From Gammaproteobacteria bacterium (lineage in GTDB: Bacteria > Pseudomonadota > Gammaproteobacteria > Steroidobacterales > Steroidobacteraceae), in contig JADJHU010000015.1 in NCBI GenBank assembly GCA_016707425.1, positions 62,001-126,000 of the forward strand: a stretch of 64,000 nt of DNA. Direction: 5' to 3'. This document shows positions 46,876 through 59,499 of this stretch, piece after piece. A model generated the notes under the pieces. It searched no databases and was not told the origin of the DNA. It worked only from the letters and a program-made list of their open reading frames with translations. The translations under genes and the position numbers were made by a program. Every line of letters begins with the position of its first letter. The stretch's first letter is position 1.

Positions 46876-48768
<1,893 letters not shown>

Positions 48769-48854
48769 CGCGAGAGGCCGGACCTCGATCCGGATGCCCG
48801 CCGGGACGGCCGGCCGCACGGAGCGGCGCATCTTGCATATACTTGCGCCACCCT

Positions 48855-51000
<2,146 letters not shown>

Positions 51001-51011
<11 letters not shown>

Positions 51012-52005
51012 GCCCGATCAGGCGCTGATGCAGGGCGTTCTGAGTGGTGAACGCCGTGCACTCGCGCGCGCGATTACACTGCTCGAGTCGACTCGCGCCG
51101 ACCATCATGCGCGTGCGGACGCGCTCCTCGATGCGCTGCTGCCGCACGCCGGCCGCTCGCTGCGCCTCGGGATCTCGGGCGTGCCCGGCGCCGGGAAGTC
51201 CACGTTCATCGAGACGCTCGGCCTGTACCTCATCGCCCGCGGTCGCAGGGTCGCCGTGCTCGCCGTCGACCCGTCCTCCGGTGTCTCCGGCGGCTCGATC
51301 CTCGGGGACAAGACACGCATGCAGCGGCTTTCAGCCAGCGAAGCCGCGTACATCCGTCCGAGCCCCTCGTCGGGCGCACTCGGTGGCGTCGCCGAGCGTA
51401 CGCGCGAGGCGCTGCTCGTATGTGAAGCCGCGGGCCACGACGTGGTGATCGTCGAAACGGTGGGCGTCGGGCAGTCCGAGACGACGGTCGCCGGCATGAC
51501 CGATATCTTCATCCTGCTGCAGCTCCCCAATGCCGGCGACGATCTGCAGGCCATGAAGAAGGGCGTGATGGAGCTCGCCGATCTGGTCGTGATCAACAAG
51601 GCCGATCTCGATGCCGCAGCGGCTTCCCGTGCCGAGGCGCAGATCCGCGCCACTCTGCGCATGCTGCGCTTCACCGGCAACCCGGAACACGACGCCAGCC
51701 ACTGGCAGCCGCAGGTGCTGCAGGTGAGCGCCGCCACCGGCGCCGGGATCGAGGCCTTCTGGGACCGGGTCGAGCAGTTCCGCGCTCAGCGCAGCGCCAG
51801 CGGCGCGTTCGCGGCGCGGCGCCGCGAGCAGGCACTCACCTGGATGTGGGACCTCGTGAATGCCGGCCTGCTCGCCGGATTCCGGCGCCATCCGGCGGTG
51901 CGCGCCGCGCTGCCCGGGACGCTCGCCGCCCTGCGGGAAGCCCGACTTGCGCCTTCCAGCGCCGCCCGTACCCTGCTCGACCTGTTCCAGAAACCCGTCC
52001 ACTGA
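51001..52005 (+). CDS. meaB: Mutase-associated GTPase MeaB (ArgK family)
   Basis: A 334-residue G3E-type GTPase chaperone that protects and reloads methylmalonyl-CoA mutase. Walker A is GVPGAGKSTFIE; AVDPSSGVSGGSILGDKTRM, VETVGVGQSE (switch) and NKADLD (guanine specificity) follow. The GTG start lies inside the end of the mutase gene, so translation is coupled. pccB follows after 20 bases. Confidence 0.95.
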
Positions 52006-52025
52006 CCATCCGGAAAGACACGCGA

Positions 52026-53558
52026 GTGCACGACATCATCCAGCAGCTTGAGGAAAAGCGCGCCAAGGCCCGCATGGGTGGCGGCGAGAAGCGCATCGCC
52101 GCGCAGCACGCCAAGGGCAAGCTCACCGCGCGCGAGCGTATAGAGCTGCTGCTCGACGAGGACTCGTTCGAGGAATGGGACATGTTCGTGGAACACCGCT
52201 GTGTGGACTTCGGCATGGCGGACAACAGGGTCCCGGGCGACGGCGTGGTCACAGGCTACGGCATGATCAACGGGCGGCTCGTGTTCGTCTTCAGCCAGGA
52301 CTTCACGGTCTTCGGCGGCGCGCTGAGCGAAGCGCACGCCGAGAAGATCTGCAAGGTGATGGATCACGCCATGAAAGTCGGCGCGCCCGTCATCGGCCTG
52401 AACGACTCGGGCGGCGCACGCATCCAGGAAGGCGTCGCCTCGCTCGGCGGCTATGCGGAGGTCTTTCAGCGCAACGTCAGCGCCTCGGGTGTCATCCCCC
52501 AGCTCAGCCTCATCATGGGTCCCTGTGCCGGCGGCGCGGTCTACAGCCCGGCCATGACCGACTTCATCTTCATGGTGAAGGACAGCGCCTACATGTTCGT
52601 CACCGGCCCGGAGGTGGTGAGAACCGTCACCCACGAGGAAGTCACCTCGGAAGAGCTCGGCGGCGCGGTCACGCATACCACACGCAGCGGGGTCGCGGAT
52701 CTCGCCTTCGAGAACGATGTCGATGCGCTCCTCATGACGCGTCGGCTGTTCAATTACCTGCCGCTCAACAGCCGCGAGAAGCCGCCCGTGCGGCGCTCGT
52801 CGGATCCCGCGGACCGCATCGAGATGTCGCTGGACACGCTGGTCCCGGACAACCCCAACAAGCCGTACGACATCAAGGAGCTGATCGTCAAGACAGTGGA
52901 CGATGGCGACTTCTTCGAGCTGCAGCCCGAGTACGCGAAGAACATCGTCATCGGCTTCGGCCGCATGGAGGGTCACACTGCAGGCTTCGTCGCCAACCAG
53001 CCGCTCGCGCTGGCCGGGTGCCTCGACATCCGGGGCAGCATCAAGGCAGCGCGCTTCGTGCGATTCTGCGATGCCTTCAACATCCCCGTCGTTACCTTCG
53101 TGGATGTACCGGGCTTCATGCCCGGCACCGCACAGGAATACGGCGGCATCATCAGGCATGGCGCAAAGCTGCTGTACGCCTATGCGGAGTGCACCGTGCC
53201 CAAGGTCACGGTGATCACGCGCAAGGCCTACGGAGGCGCCTATGACGTCATGTCCTCGAAACATCTGCGCGGCGACGTGAACTTCGCCTGGCCGAACGCC
53301 GAGATCGCGGTGATGGGCCCGAAGGGCGCAGTGGAGATCATCTTCCGCGAGGAAAAGAGCGATCCGGTCCGGATCGCCCTGCGCGAGGCCGAGTACCGCG
53401 CCAAGTTCGCCAACCCCTTCGTGGCCGGCGCACGCGGATACATCGACGACGTGATCCAGCCCCACGAGACGCGCAAGCGCATCTGTCGTGCACTCGTGAT
53501 GCTGCGCGACAAGAAGATCGACGAACCGTGGCGCAAGCACGGCAACATTCCCCTCTGA
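52026..53558 (+). CDS. pccB: Propionyl-CoA carboxylase beta subunit
   Basis: A 510-residue carboxyltransferase, the normal length. KGKLTARERIELLLD, GLNDSGGARIQEGVASLGGY, MGPCAGGAVYSPAMTDF and VDVPGFMPGTAQEYGGIIRH are classic PccB blocks that form the acyl-CoA and biotin sites. The GTG at 52026 is the family start. It works with PccA to make methylmalonyl-CoA for the mutase encoded upstream. Confidence 0.96.
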   Translation: MHDIIQQLEEKRAKARMGGGEKRIAAQHAKGKLTARERIELLLDEDSFEEWDMFVEHRCVDFGMADNRVPGDGVVTGYGMINGRLVFVFSQDFTVFGGALSEAHAEKICKVMDHAMKVGAPVIGLNDSGGARIQEGVASLGGYAEVFQRNVSASGVIPQLSLIMGPCAGGAVYSPAMTDFIFMVKDSAYMFVTGPEVVRTVTHEEVTSEELGGAVTHTTRSGVADLAFENDVDALLMTRRLFNYLPLNSREKPPVRRSSDPADRIEMSLDTLVPDNPNKPYDIKELIVKTVDDGDFFELQPEYAKNIVIGFGRMEGHTAGFVANQPLALAGCLDIRGSIKAARFVRFCDAFNIPVVTFVDVPGFMPGTAQEYGGIIRHGAKLLYAYAECTVPKVTVITRKAYGGAYDVMSSKHLRGDVNFAWPNAEIAVMGPKGAVEIIFREEKSDPVRIALREAEYRAKFANPFVAGARGYIDDVIQPHETRKRICRALVMLRDKKIDEPWRKHGNIPL

Positions 53559-53570
53559 GAAGCACCACCC

Positions 53571-55571
53571 GTGTTCAAGAAGATCCTCATTGCCAACCGC
53601 GGCGAGATAGCCTGCCGCGTGATCCGCACCGCGCGCCGGATGGGCATCGCCACGGTGGCCGTCTACTCCGAGGCCGACCGCGGCGCCCGCCACGTGGAGC
53701 TCGCCGACGAGGCGGTGCTCATCGGTCCGCCACCGAGCCGCGAGAGCTACCTCGTCGCCGACCGCATCATCGCTGCCTGCAAATCGACGGGGGCCGAGGC
53801 GCTGCATCCGGGCTACGGCTTTCTCTCCGAGAACGAGCAGTTCGCCCGGCGCGTCGAGGAAGAAGGCATCGTCTTCATCGGCCCGAAACACCATTCGATC
53901 GCGGCCATGGGCGACAAGATCTCCTCGAAGGCGCTCGCTGCCCGGGCGCGCGTCAACACCATTCCGGGACACAACGAAGCCGTGGAGTCCCCCGAGGATG
54001 CCGTGAGGATCGCGCGCCAGATCGGCTACCCCGTCATGATCAAGGCGAGTGCGGGCGGCGGCGGCAAGGGACTGCGCGTCGCCTTCGAGGACAAGGAAGC
54101 CTTCGACGGCTTCACCTCCTGCCGCAACGAAGCGCGCGCGAGCTTCGGCGACGACCGCGTGTTCATCGAGAAGTTCATCGAGGAACCGCGGCATGTCGAA
54201 ATCCAGGTGCTCGGCGACGCTCACGGCAACTGCGTCTACCTGTGGGAACGCGAGTGCTCGATCCAGCGCCGGCACCAGAAAGTCATCGAAGAGGCGCCGA
54301 GCCCCTTTCTCGACGCGAAGACACGCCAGGCAATGGGGGAGCAGGCCGTGGCGCTCGCCCGGGCGGTCGAGTACCAGTCGGCCGGCACCGTGGAGTTCGT
54401 GGTCGGCAAGGACCGCAGCTTCTACTTCCTGGAGATGAACACACGGCTGCAGGTCGAGCACCCGGTCACCGAGTACATCACTGGGCTGGACCTGGTCGAA
54501 CAGATGATCCGCATCGCCACCGGCGAACGGCTCGCGTTCACGCAAGGTGACATCCCGCTCAGGGGATGGGCGATGGAGTGCCGCGTCAACGCCGAGGATC
54601 CCTTCCGCAACTTCCTGCCCTCCACGGGACGACTCGTGAAGTACCAGCCCCCGCCCGGGAACGGAGACGTGCGCGTCGACACCGGGGTCGAGGAGGGTGG
54701 CGAAATTTCCGTGTACTACGATTCGATGATCGCCAAGCTGGTCACACACGGCGCGAACCGGGCGGAGGCGATCGCGAAGATGCGCGAAGCGCTGAACGCC
54801 TTCGTGATCCGCGGCATCTCGAGCAACATCCCCTTCCAGGCTGCGCTGCTTGCACACCCGCGCTTCGTGTCCGGGAACTTCAACACCGGCTTCATCGCCG
54901 AGGAATATCCCAGGGGCTTCTCGGTCACGACGGTGCCGCCCGACCAGCGGGACTTCCTGCTGGTCCTTGCGGCCGCGGCACACCGGCGGTTCCGCGAGCG
55001 GGCGGCCGCCATTACCGGACAGCTGCCAGGACACGAGCTGCAGATCCGCGAGGACTTCGTGGTCGTGCTCACCGGCCCGGAGGGCACGCTCGAACAGACC
55101 CCCGTCGCCGTGGTCGCGAACGGGCCCGAGGTACTGACCACCATCGACGGACGTGCCCACCGTATCACGCTCGGCGGCGCACTCCGCGACCTCGTGGTCC
55201 GCGGCGAGTACGATGGCACGCCCTACTGCGCGCAGCTCGAACGAGTCGGTCTCGACTACCGCATCGCGCACAACGGGGCAGCAATCACCGCCCGCGTGCT
55301 CGCGCCGCGGGCCGCGGAGCTTCTGTCGCTCATGCCGGTCAAGGCCCCGCCCGATCTCTCGAAATTCCTGCTCTCGCCCATGCCGGGACTCCTGGTCGAG
55401 GTGGCCGTGCGGCCCGGCCAGCTGGTGCTCGCCGGGGAGAAGCTCGCGGTGATCGAGGCCATGAAGATGGAAAACATCCTCTTCGCCTCCCAGGACGGAG
55501 TCGTCGCCGAGGTGGCCGCCCGGAAAGGCGACAGCCTCGCAGTGGATCAGGTCATCCTGCGATTCGAGTGA
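53571..55571 (+). CDS. pccA: Propionyl-CoA carboxylase alpha subunit (biotin carboxylase plus BCCP)
   Basis: A 666-residue protein. The biotin carboxylase domain starts KILIANRGEIACRVIRTARR and includes SAGGGGKGLRVAF and the ATP-grasp ligands around FYFLEMNTRLQVEHPVTE. A linker domain follows, and the C-terminal biotinyl domain carries EAMKMEN with the lysine to be biotinylated. It starts at a GTG 12 bases after pccB. Confidence 0.96.
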   Translation: MFKKILIANRGEIACRVIRTARRMGIATVAVYSEADRGARHVELADEAVLIGPPPSRESYLVADRIIAACKSTGAEALHPGYGFLSENEQFARRVEEEGIVFIGPKHHSIAAMGDKISSKALAARARVNTIPGHNEAVESPEDAVRIARQIGYPVMIKASAGGGGKGLRVAFEDKEAFDGFTSCRNEARASFGDDRVFIEKFIEEPRHVEIQVLGDAHGNCVYLWERECSIQRRHQKVIEEAPSPFLDAKTRQAMGEQAVALARAVEYQSAGTVEFVVGKDRSFYFLEMNTRLQVEHPVTEYITGLDLVEQMIRIATGERLAFTQGDIPLRGWAMECRVNAEDPFRNFLPSTGRLVKYQPPPGNGDVRVDTGVEEGGEISVYYDSMIAKLVTHGANRAEAIAKMREALNAFVIRGISSNIPFQAALLAHPRFVSGNFNTGFIAEEYPRGFSVTTVPPDQRDFLLVLAAAAHRRFRERAAAITGQLPGHELQIREDFVVVLTGPEGTLEQTPVAVVANGPEVLTTIDGRAHRITLGGALRDLVVRGEYDGTPYCAQLERVGLDYRIAHNGAAITARVLAPRAAELLSLMPVKAPPDLSKFLLSPMPGLLVEVAVRPGQLVLAGEKLAVIEAMKMENILFASQDGVVAEVAARKGDSLAVDQVILRFE

Positions 55572-55579
55572 GGGGCACG

Positions 55580-56080
55580 ATGAGCGTACAACGACCCTTT
55601 CGGGTGCTCGGCATCCAGCAGATCGCGATCGGGGCGCCGAGCAAGGAGCGGCTGCGGAAGCTCTGGGTGGACATGCTCGGCCTCGAGGTCACAGGCAGCT
55701 TCGTCTCCGAACGCGAGAACGTCGACGAGGACATCTGCAGCATGGGTCACGGTGTACACCGCGTGGAGGTGGACCTCATGCAGCCCATGGATCCGCAGAA
55801 AAAGCCGGCGGTGCATGCGACACCGCTCAATCACGTGGGACTCTGGATCGACGATCTTCCGCGCGCGGTCGAGTGGCTGAGTGCGCAGGGCGTCCGCTTT
55901 GCACCCGGCGGGATCCGCAAGGGCGCGGCGGGCCACGACATCTGCTTCATGCACCCGAAGGGAAGCGATGACTTCCCGGTTTCCGGCGAAGGCGTATTGA
56001 TCGAGCTCGTACAGGCCCCGCCAGAGGTCGTCGCCGCGCTCGGGGGCGACGCTGCCAGGCCGGGCTCGCGGCCCGGCTGA
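55580..56080 (+). CDS. VOC-fold protein, probable methylmalonyl-CoA epimerase
   Basis: A 166-residue protein of the vicinal oxygen chelate fold. IQQIAIGAPSKERLRKLWVD, then HGVHRVEVDLMQPMDP and ATPLNHVGLWIDDLPRAV provide the two halves with expected metal ligands (Gln/His and Glu). Its place eight bases after pccA, at the end of a mutase-carboxylase operon, supports (2R/2S)-methylmalonyl-CoA epimerase, though it is divergent from the shortest epimerases. AGGGGC precedes the ATG. Confidence 0.8.
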   Translation: MSVQRPFRVLGIQQIAIGAPSKERLRKLWVDMLGLEVTGSFVSERENVDEDICSMGHGVHRVEVDLMQPMDPQKKPAVHATPLNHVGLWIDDLPRAVEWLSAQGVRFAPGGIRKGAAGHDICFMHPKGSDDFPVSGEGVLIELVQAPPEVVAALGGDAARPGSRPG

Positions 56081-56084
56081 ACGA

Positions 56085-56417
56085 TCAGCCTCCCGGCGGC
56101 GGCGTGCGTTCGCTCACGCGATTGCCATCATCCGCGCAATCGATCTCGGCTTCGGCCTCGAGCCAGTCGAGCACTTCATAGCCCGGCGCAAAGCCGCGCC
56201 GCTCCGCACGAAAATAGGCTGCCTCGGCAATGCGCAGACGACGCCGATCCGCGGTCTCAGGGTCAGTGGCCGCGTGCGTCCGGCCGGGAGGAACCATGGC
56301 GGAGCGCCCGAGTATGCGATTCTCCGGGGTGGAACGGGGTTTGCGCGCCGCGCCGCCCGCCGCGCGCCGCGCCCCGGACTTCCGGCTACCCGCTTCCCGG
56401 CCGCTGGTCTTGTCCAT
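56085..56417 (-). CDS. DUF2934 protein
   Basis: A 110-residue basic protein. The N-terminal half is low-complexity, Lys/Arg/Ala-rich (GSRKSGARRAAGGAARK). The C-terminal half holds DUF2934: RLRIAEAAYFRAERRGFAPG followed by DWLEAEAEID. Function unknown. The start at 56417 has AGGAG nine bases upstream; an alternative lies at 56450. It ends four bases from the convergent epimerase gene, with a short hairpin in between. Confidence 0.8.
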   Translation of the reverse strand: MDKTSGREAGSRKSGARRAAGGAARKPRSTPENRILGRSAMVPPGRTHAATDPETADRRRLRIAEAAYFRAERRGFAPGYEVLDWLEAEAEIDCADDGNRVSERTPPPGG

Positions 56418-56600
56418 GTGTGAAGTCTCCTGTTCCGTATCCGCCGTCACGCCATCGCCCTACCGAGACCCGCACAGCCCATGTAGCCTGAAATCGCCGA
56501 CCGTGCCATCCGGGACAGCCGCAAAATGGGTCAACGAGCATCGGCGGGTGCGGTTCCACGGTCAGGCCGCGTGTCATGCAGAGAACGGTAGACTGGCCGG

Positions 56601-58673
56601 GTGCCCGCACGCCGCATCCTCCCGCTCCTGCTGCTGACCGTCGCCGCACCGCCGGCCTCGGCCATCCACGCGATTGTCCTGCAGGCCGCAGAGATCGAGG
56701 CACCAGACTGGCGTGTGCAGAAGGTCGATGCCCGGCTCACGCTGTCGCGCGGTGCGCGCGGGCAGCTCACGGCCGAACGCATCTCGCGCGTCGCGGATGA
56801 CCAGCGCGTCGAGGCCCTGTCCATCGCCTGTTCCACCGTCGTGGTGAGCGAACCGCACTTTGCCTGCCGCAATGGGCAGATGCAGGCACGGCTCTCCGGC
56901 CTCGGTCTGCTGAAACTGCGTGGAAACGCGGTGTTTCGTAGCGACAAAGGCGCCTTTGTCTTCGACGGTGGCCGCTTCGAGCTCGCAGGCAGTACCGTCA
57001 CCGTCTCGGCGCGCGGCGATGCGCGCAGCTGGTCGCTCTCGGGCGCAGGCGACTGGACACTGCCGGCATTGCGGCGCTTTGCAGCCCCCTGGCTCACGCT
57101 GCCCGAGTCCTTCAGTCTGGATGGCAGCGTCAGCGGCCACTTTGCCGCCCGCGGCCGGTTCGCGGACCGCGCCCGGACGGCTGCGGCGCGGCTCACGACC
57201 GAGCTGCGCGTCGACGGCCTCGATCTTTCCAATGAGGACGGCACGATCGCGACCGAAAAGGTCGAGGCCTCGGCGAGCATCACCGCGGAGCTCGGCGCCG
57301 GCGCGATGCCGATCGAGATCCACCTGTCAGGCCCGGCTGGCCAGGCACTCGCCGGACCCGTGCTCCTCGATCTGCGGGCCAACCCCCTGTCACTCACGGC
57401 CCGTGGACACTGGCATGGTCCGCGACTCGAGATCGACGACCTCCGTGTCGCGAGCCCGGGTCTCATGCAGGCGCACGGCAATGTCACGGCGGATCTCGGG
57501 AATGCGCCGGGCATCGCCCAGGCCCACATCGTCATCGATTCCCTGGAATTTCCGGCGGCCTACACGAGCTTCCTGCAGCTCGCGCTCGCGGCAACGGACT
57601 TCGGAACGATGCGCAGCTCCGGACAGGCGACCGGTGCGTTCACGATCGCGAACGGCGCATTCACCCGCGTCGATGCACGCGTCGTGGATCTCGGGCTGGA
57701 CGACACGCGCGGCCGCTTCCACCTCAGGAATCTGGACAGCGAACTGCACTGGCAGGCGGCGGTGGTGGACCCGGTTGCCCCCTCCTGGCTGCAGTGGAAC
57801 AGCTGGGGCGCATATGGTCTTTCCGGCGGCGCGACGCGGCTCGATTTCGAGACCCGGGGAGCCGGCTTTGCACTCACGAAGCCCGCACGCCTGCCCATAT
57901 TCGACGGGGCCCTGGCGATGCACACGCTCGCCGTGCGGCGGCTAGGCAGGTCCGATGCGGAGCTCGACTTCGAGTCGACGATCGAGCCGATCAGCATGCC
58001 GCAGCTCAGCCGCGCCTTCGGCTGGCCGGAGCTCGCCGGGCAGCTCGCCGGGCGCATTCCTGCGATGTCCTATCGCAACAAGGTGCTGACCGTCGGAGGC
58101 GACCTGGTTGCACAGGTCTTCGGTGGCCAGATCGTCGGCAGCAACTTCCGGCTGCAGGATCCGCTCGGGCCCTGGCCCCGTCTCGCCGCCAACGTCCGGG
58201 CGCACAATCTCGATCTCGAGCTCGTGACGCGCGCCTTCCCCATCGGCACGATCACCGGCCGCCTCGAGGGGCATCTGCTCGGGCTCGAGCTCTTCGCCTG
58301 GTCACCCGTGGCATTCGACGCACTGCTGCGCACGCCCGAGGGTGACCGTTCGCCGCACCGCATCAGCGCGCGCGCGGTCGGCAATCTCTCCAACATCGGC
58401 GGAGGCGGAGGCCGCGTGATGCAGGCGCTGCAGTCGGGCATGCTGCAGTTCTTCGACGAGTACCGCTACGACGAGCTCGGCATCCGCTGCCGCCTGCACG
58501 ACGACGTCTGTCTCATGGGCGGCATCGAACCCGCGCGTGACGGGTATTACATCGTCAAGGGCCGCGGCCTGCCGCGCATCGACATCATCGGCAACGTGGG
58601 ACGCGTCAACTGGCGGCAGCTCGTCTCGCAGGTCGTTGCCGCGATGCGGGCGGAAGGAGTAAGTGTGCACTGA
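56601..58673 (+). CDS. YdbH-like AsmA-superfamily envelope protein
   Basis: A 690-residue protein with a signal segment (ILPLLLLTVAAPPASA) followed by a long repeat of beta strands, as in AsmA-like bridge proteins. The C-terminal part (HRISARAVGNLSNIGGGGGR, LRIRC-like GIRCRLHDDVCLMGGIEPA and YYIVKGRGLPRIDIIG) is that of the YdbH/dicarboxylate-transport family. E. coli YdbH is one of three intermembrane phospholipid transporters. The next gene encodes the YnbE/YdbL-type partner, the same order as the enterobacterial operon. It begins at a GTG; the N-terminus looks secreted rather than permanently anchored. Confidence 0.82.
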   Translation: MPARRILPLLLLTVAAPPASAIHAIVLQAAEIEAPDWRVQKVDARLTLSRGARGQLTAERISRVADDQRVEALSIACSTVVVSEPHFACRNGQMQARLSGLGLLKLRGNAVFRSDKGAFVFDGGRFELAGSTVTVSARGDARSWSLSGAGDWTLPALRRFAAPWLTLPESFSLDGSVSGHFAARGRFADRARTAAARLTTELRVDGLDLSNEDGTIATEKVEASASITAELGAGAMPIEIHLSGPAGQALAGPVLLDLRANPLSLTARGHWHGPRLEIDDLRVASPGLMQAHGNVTADLGNAPGIAQAHIVIDSLEFPAAYTSFLQLALAATDFGTMRSSGQATGAFTIANGAFTRVDARVVDLGLDDTRGRFHLRNLDSELHWQAAVVDPVAPSWLQWNSWGAYGLSGGATRLDFETRGAGFALTKPARLPIFDGALAMHTLAVRRLGRSDAELDFESTIEPISMPQLSRAFGWPELAGQLAGRIPAMSYRNKVLTVGGDLVAQVFGGQIVGSNFRLQDPLGPWPRLAANVRAHNLDLELVTRAFPIGTITGRLEGHLLGLELFAWSPVAFDALLRTPEGDRSPHRISARAVGNLSNIGGGGGRVMQALQSGMLQFFDEYRYDELGIRCRLHDDVCLMGGIEPARDGYYIVKGRGLPRIDIIGNVGRVNWRQLVSQVVAAMRAEGVSVH

Positions 58674-58779
58674 CCCGCGCGAAACCCGGGGTGGGCGCGG
58701 ATTCCGTTACACTGCGGCTGTTCAGCCGTCGTTCAGACCCGGGGCGCACAATGACCCCGGTCGACCGAGAGGAGTGCTC

Positions 58780-59439
58780 ATGCGCCGCATCCTGTCCGTG
58801 AAGCTCGCGCTCGCCAGCCTGCTGGTCGTCGCCTGCGTGACGATCAACGTGTACTTCCCGGCCGCCGCCGCAGAGCGTGCAGCCGACCAGATCATCGACC
58901 AGGTGACCGGTGGCAGTGCCGCACCGCAGAGCCAGGCACCCTCCAGACCGCAGCAGACCCCGCCGGAACCGCCCACGTCGCTCAGGCGTCACACCACGGG
59001 CGACCGGTCCGGCATGACGGGAACGGTGAGACTCCTTGCTGCCCGCGTGCTCGAGGTCCTGGTGCCGGCGGCACAGGCCCAGGAAAGCGCCAATATCGAC
59101 ATCTCCTCGCCGGAGATCCGCGCGGTCACGGCCTCGATGACCAGCCGCTTCGATCAGCTCGAGGGCTATTTCGCCTCAGGGGCGGTCGGCCTCACCGAGG
59201 ACGGGCTTGTGGAATTGCGCGATGCGAACGCGGTGCCGCTCGCCGAGCGCGCCCTCGTCAAACGGCTGGTCGCCGAGGACAACAGGGACCGCAATACGCT
59301 CTACGCCGAGATCGCGCGTGCCAATGCCCACCCGGAGTGGGAGACAGACATTCGCCGCATCTTCGCGCGCCGCTGGGTCGAGCGCGGCGCCAAGCCCGGC
59401 TGGTTCTACCAGCAGGGCGGCAGCTGGCACCAGAAATAG
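58780..59439 (+). CDS. YnbE/YdbL-like (DUF1318) lipoprotein
   Basis: A 219-residue protein that appears to join two parts. The N-terminus has a lipobox (LASLLVVAC) followed by VTINVYFPAAAAERAADQI, reminiscent of the small lipoprotein YnbE. After a Pro/Gln-rich linker and a second hydrophobic stretch, residues from about 100 (NIDISSPEIRAVTASMTSRF to the end KPGWFYQQGGSW) are the DUF1318/YdbL domain. In E. coli ynbE and ydbL are separate genes after ydbH; here one gene sits in that place. GAGAGGAG lies upstream of the ATG. Confidence 0.8.
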   Translation: MRRILSVKLALASLLVVACVTINVYFPAAAAERAADQIIDQVTGGSAAPQSQAPSRPQQTPPEPPTSLRRHTTGDRSGMTGTVRLLAARVLEVLVPAAQAQESANIDISSPEIRAVTASMTSRFDQLEGYFASGAVGLTEDGLVELRDANAVPLAERALVKRLVAEDNRDRNTLYAEIARANAHPEWETDIRRIFARRWVERGAKPGWFYQQGGSWHQK

Positions 59440-59446
59440 CGGCAGT

Positions 59447-59468
59447 CGTCGGGCCACGCGGCCCGACG
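59447..59468. terminator. Hairpin between convergent ydbL-like and mscS genes
   Basis: CGTCGGGCC (59447-59455) and GGCCCGACG (59460-59468) form a perfect nine-pair stem with a four-base loop. It lies eight bases after the plus-strand stop. No T-run follows on either strand. Confidence 0.5.
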
Positions 59469-59499
59469 TCCCCCTGGCGGATCGCGCAGTGCGGATGGC

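Noticed and set aside
51786..55271. A 1161-codon open frame on the minus strand opposite meaB-pccB-pccA
   Set aside because: It mirrors three intact, recognisable genes; composition is explained by their third-position G/C.
58663..58779. Upstream in-frame GTG giving a longer YdbL-like protein
   Set aside because: The extension is arginine-rich without a signal sequence, while the ATG at 58780 has a strong ribosome-binding site and a lipobox follows it.
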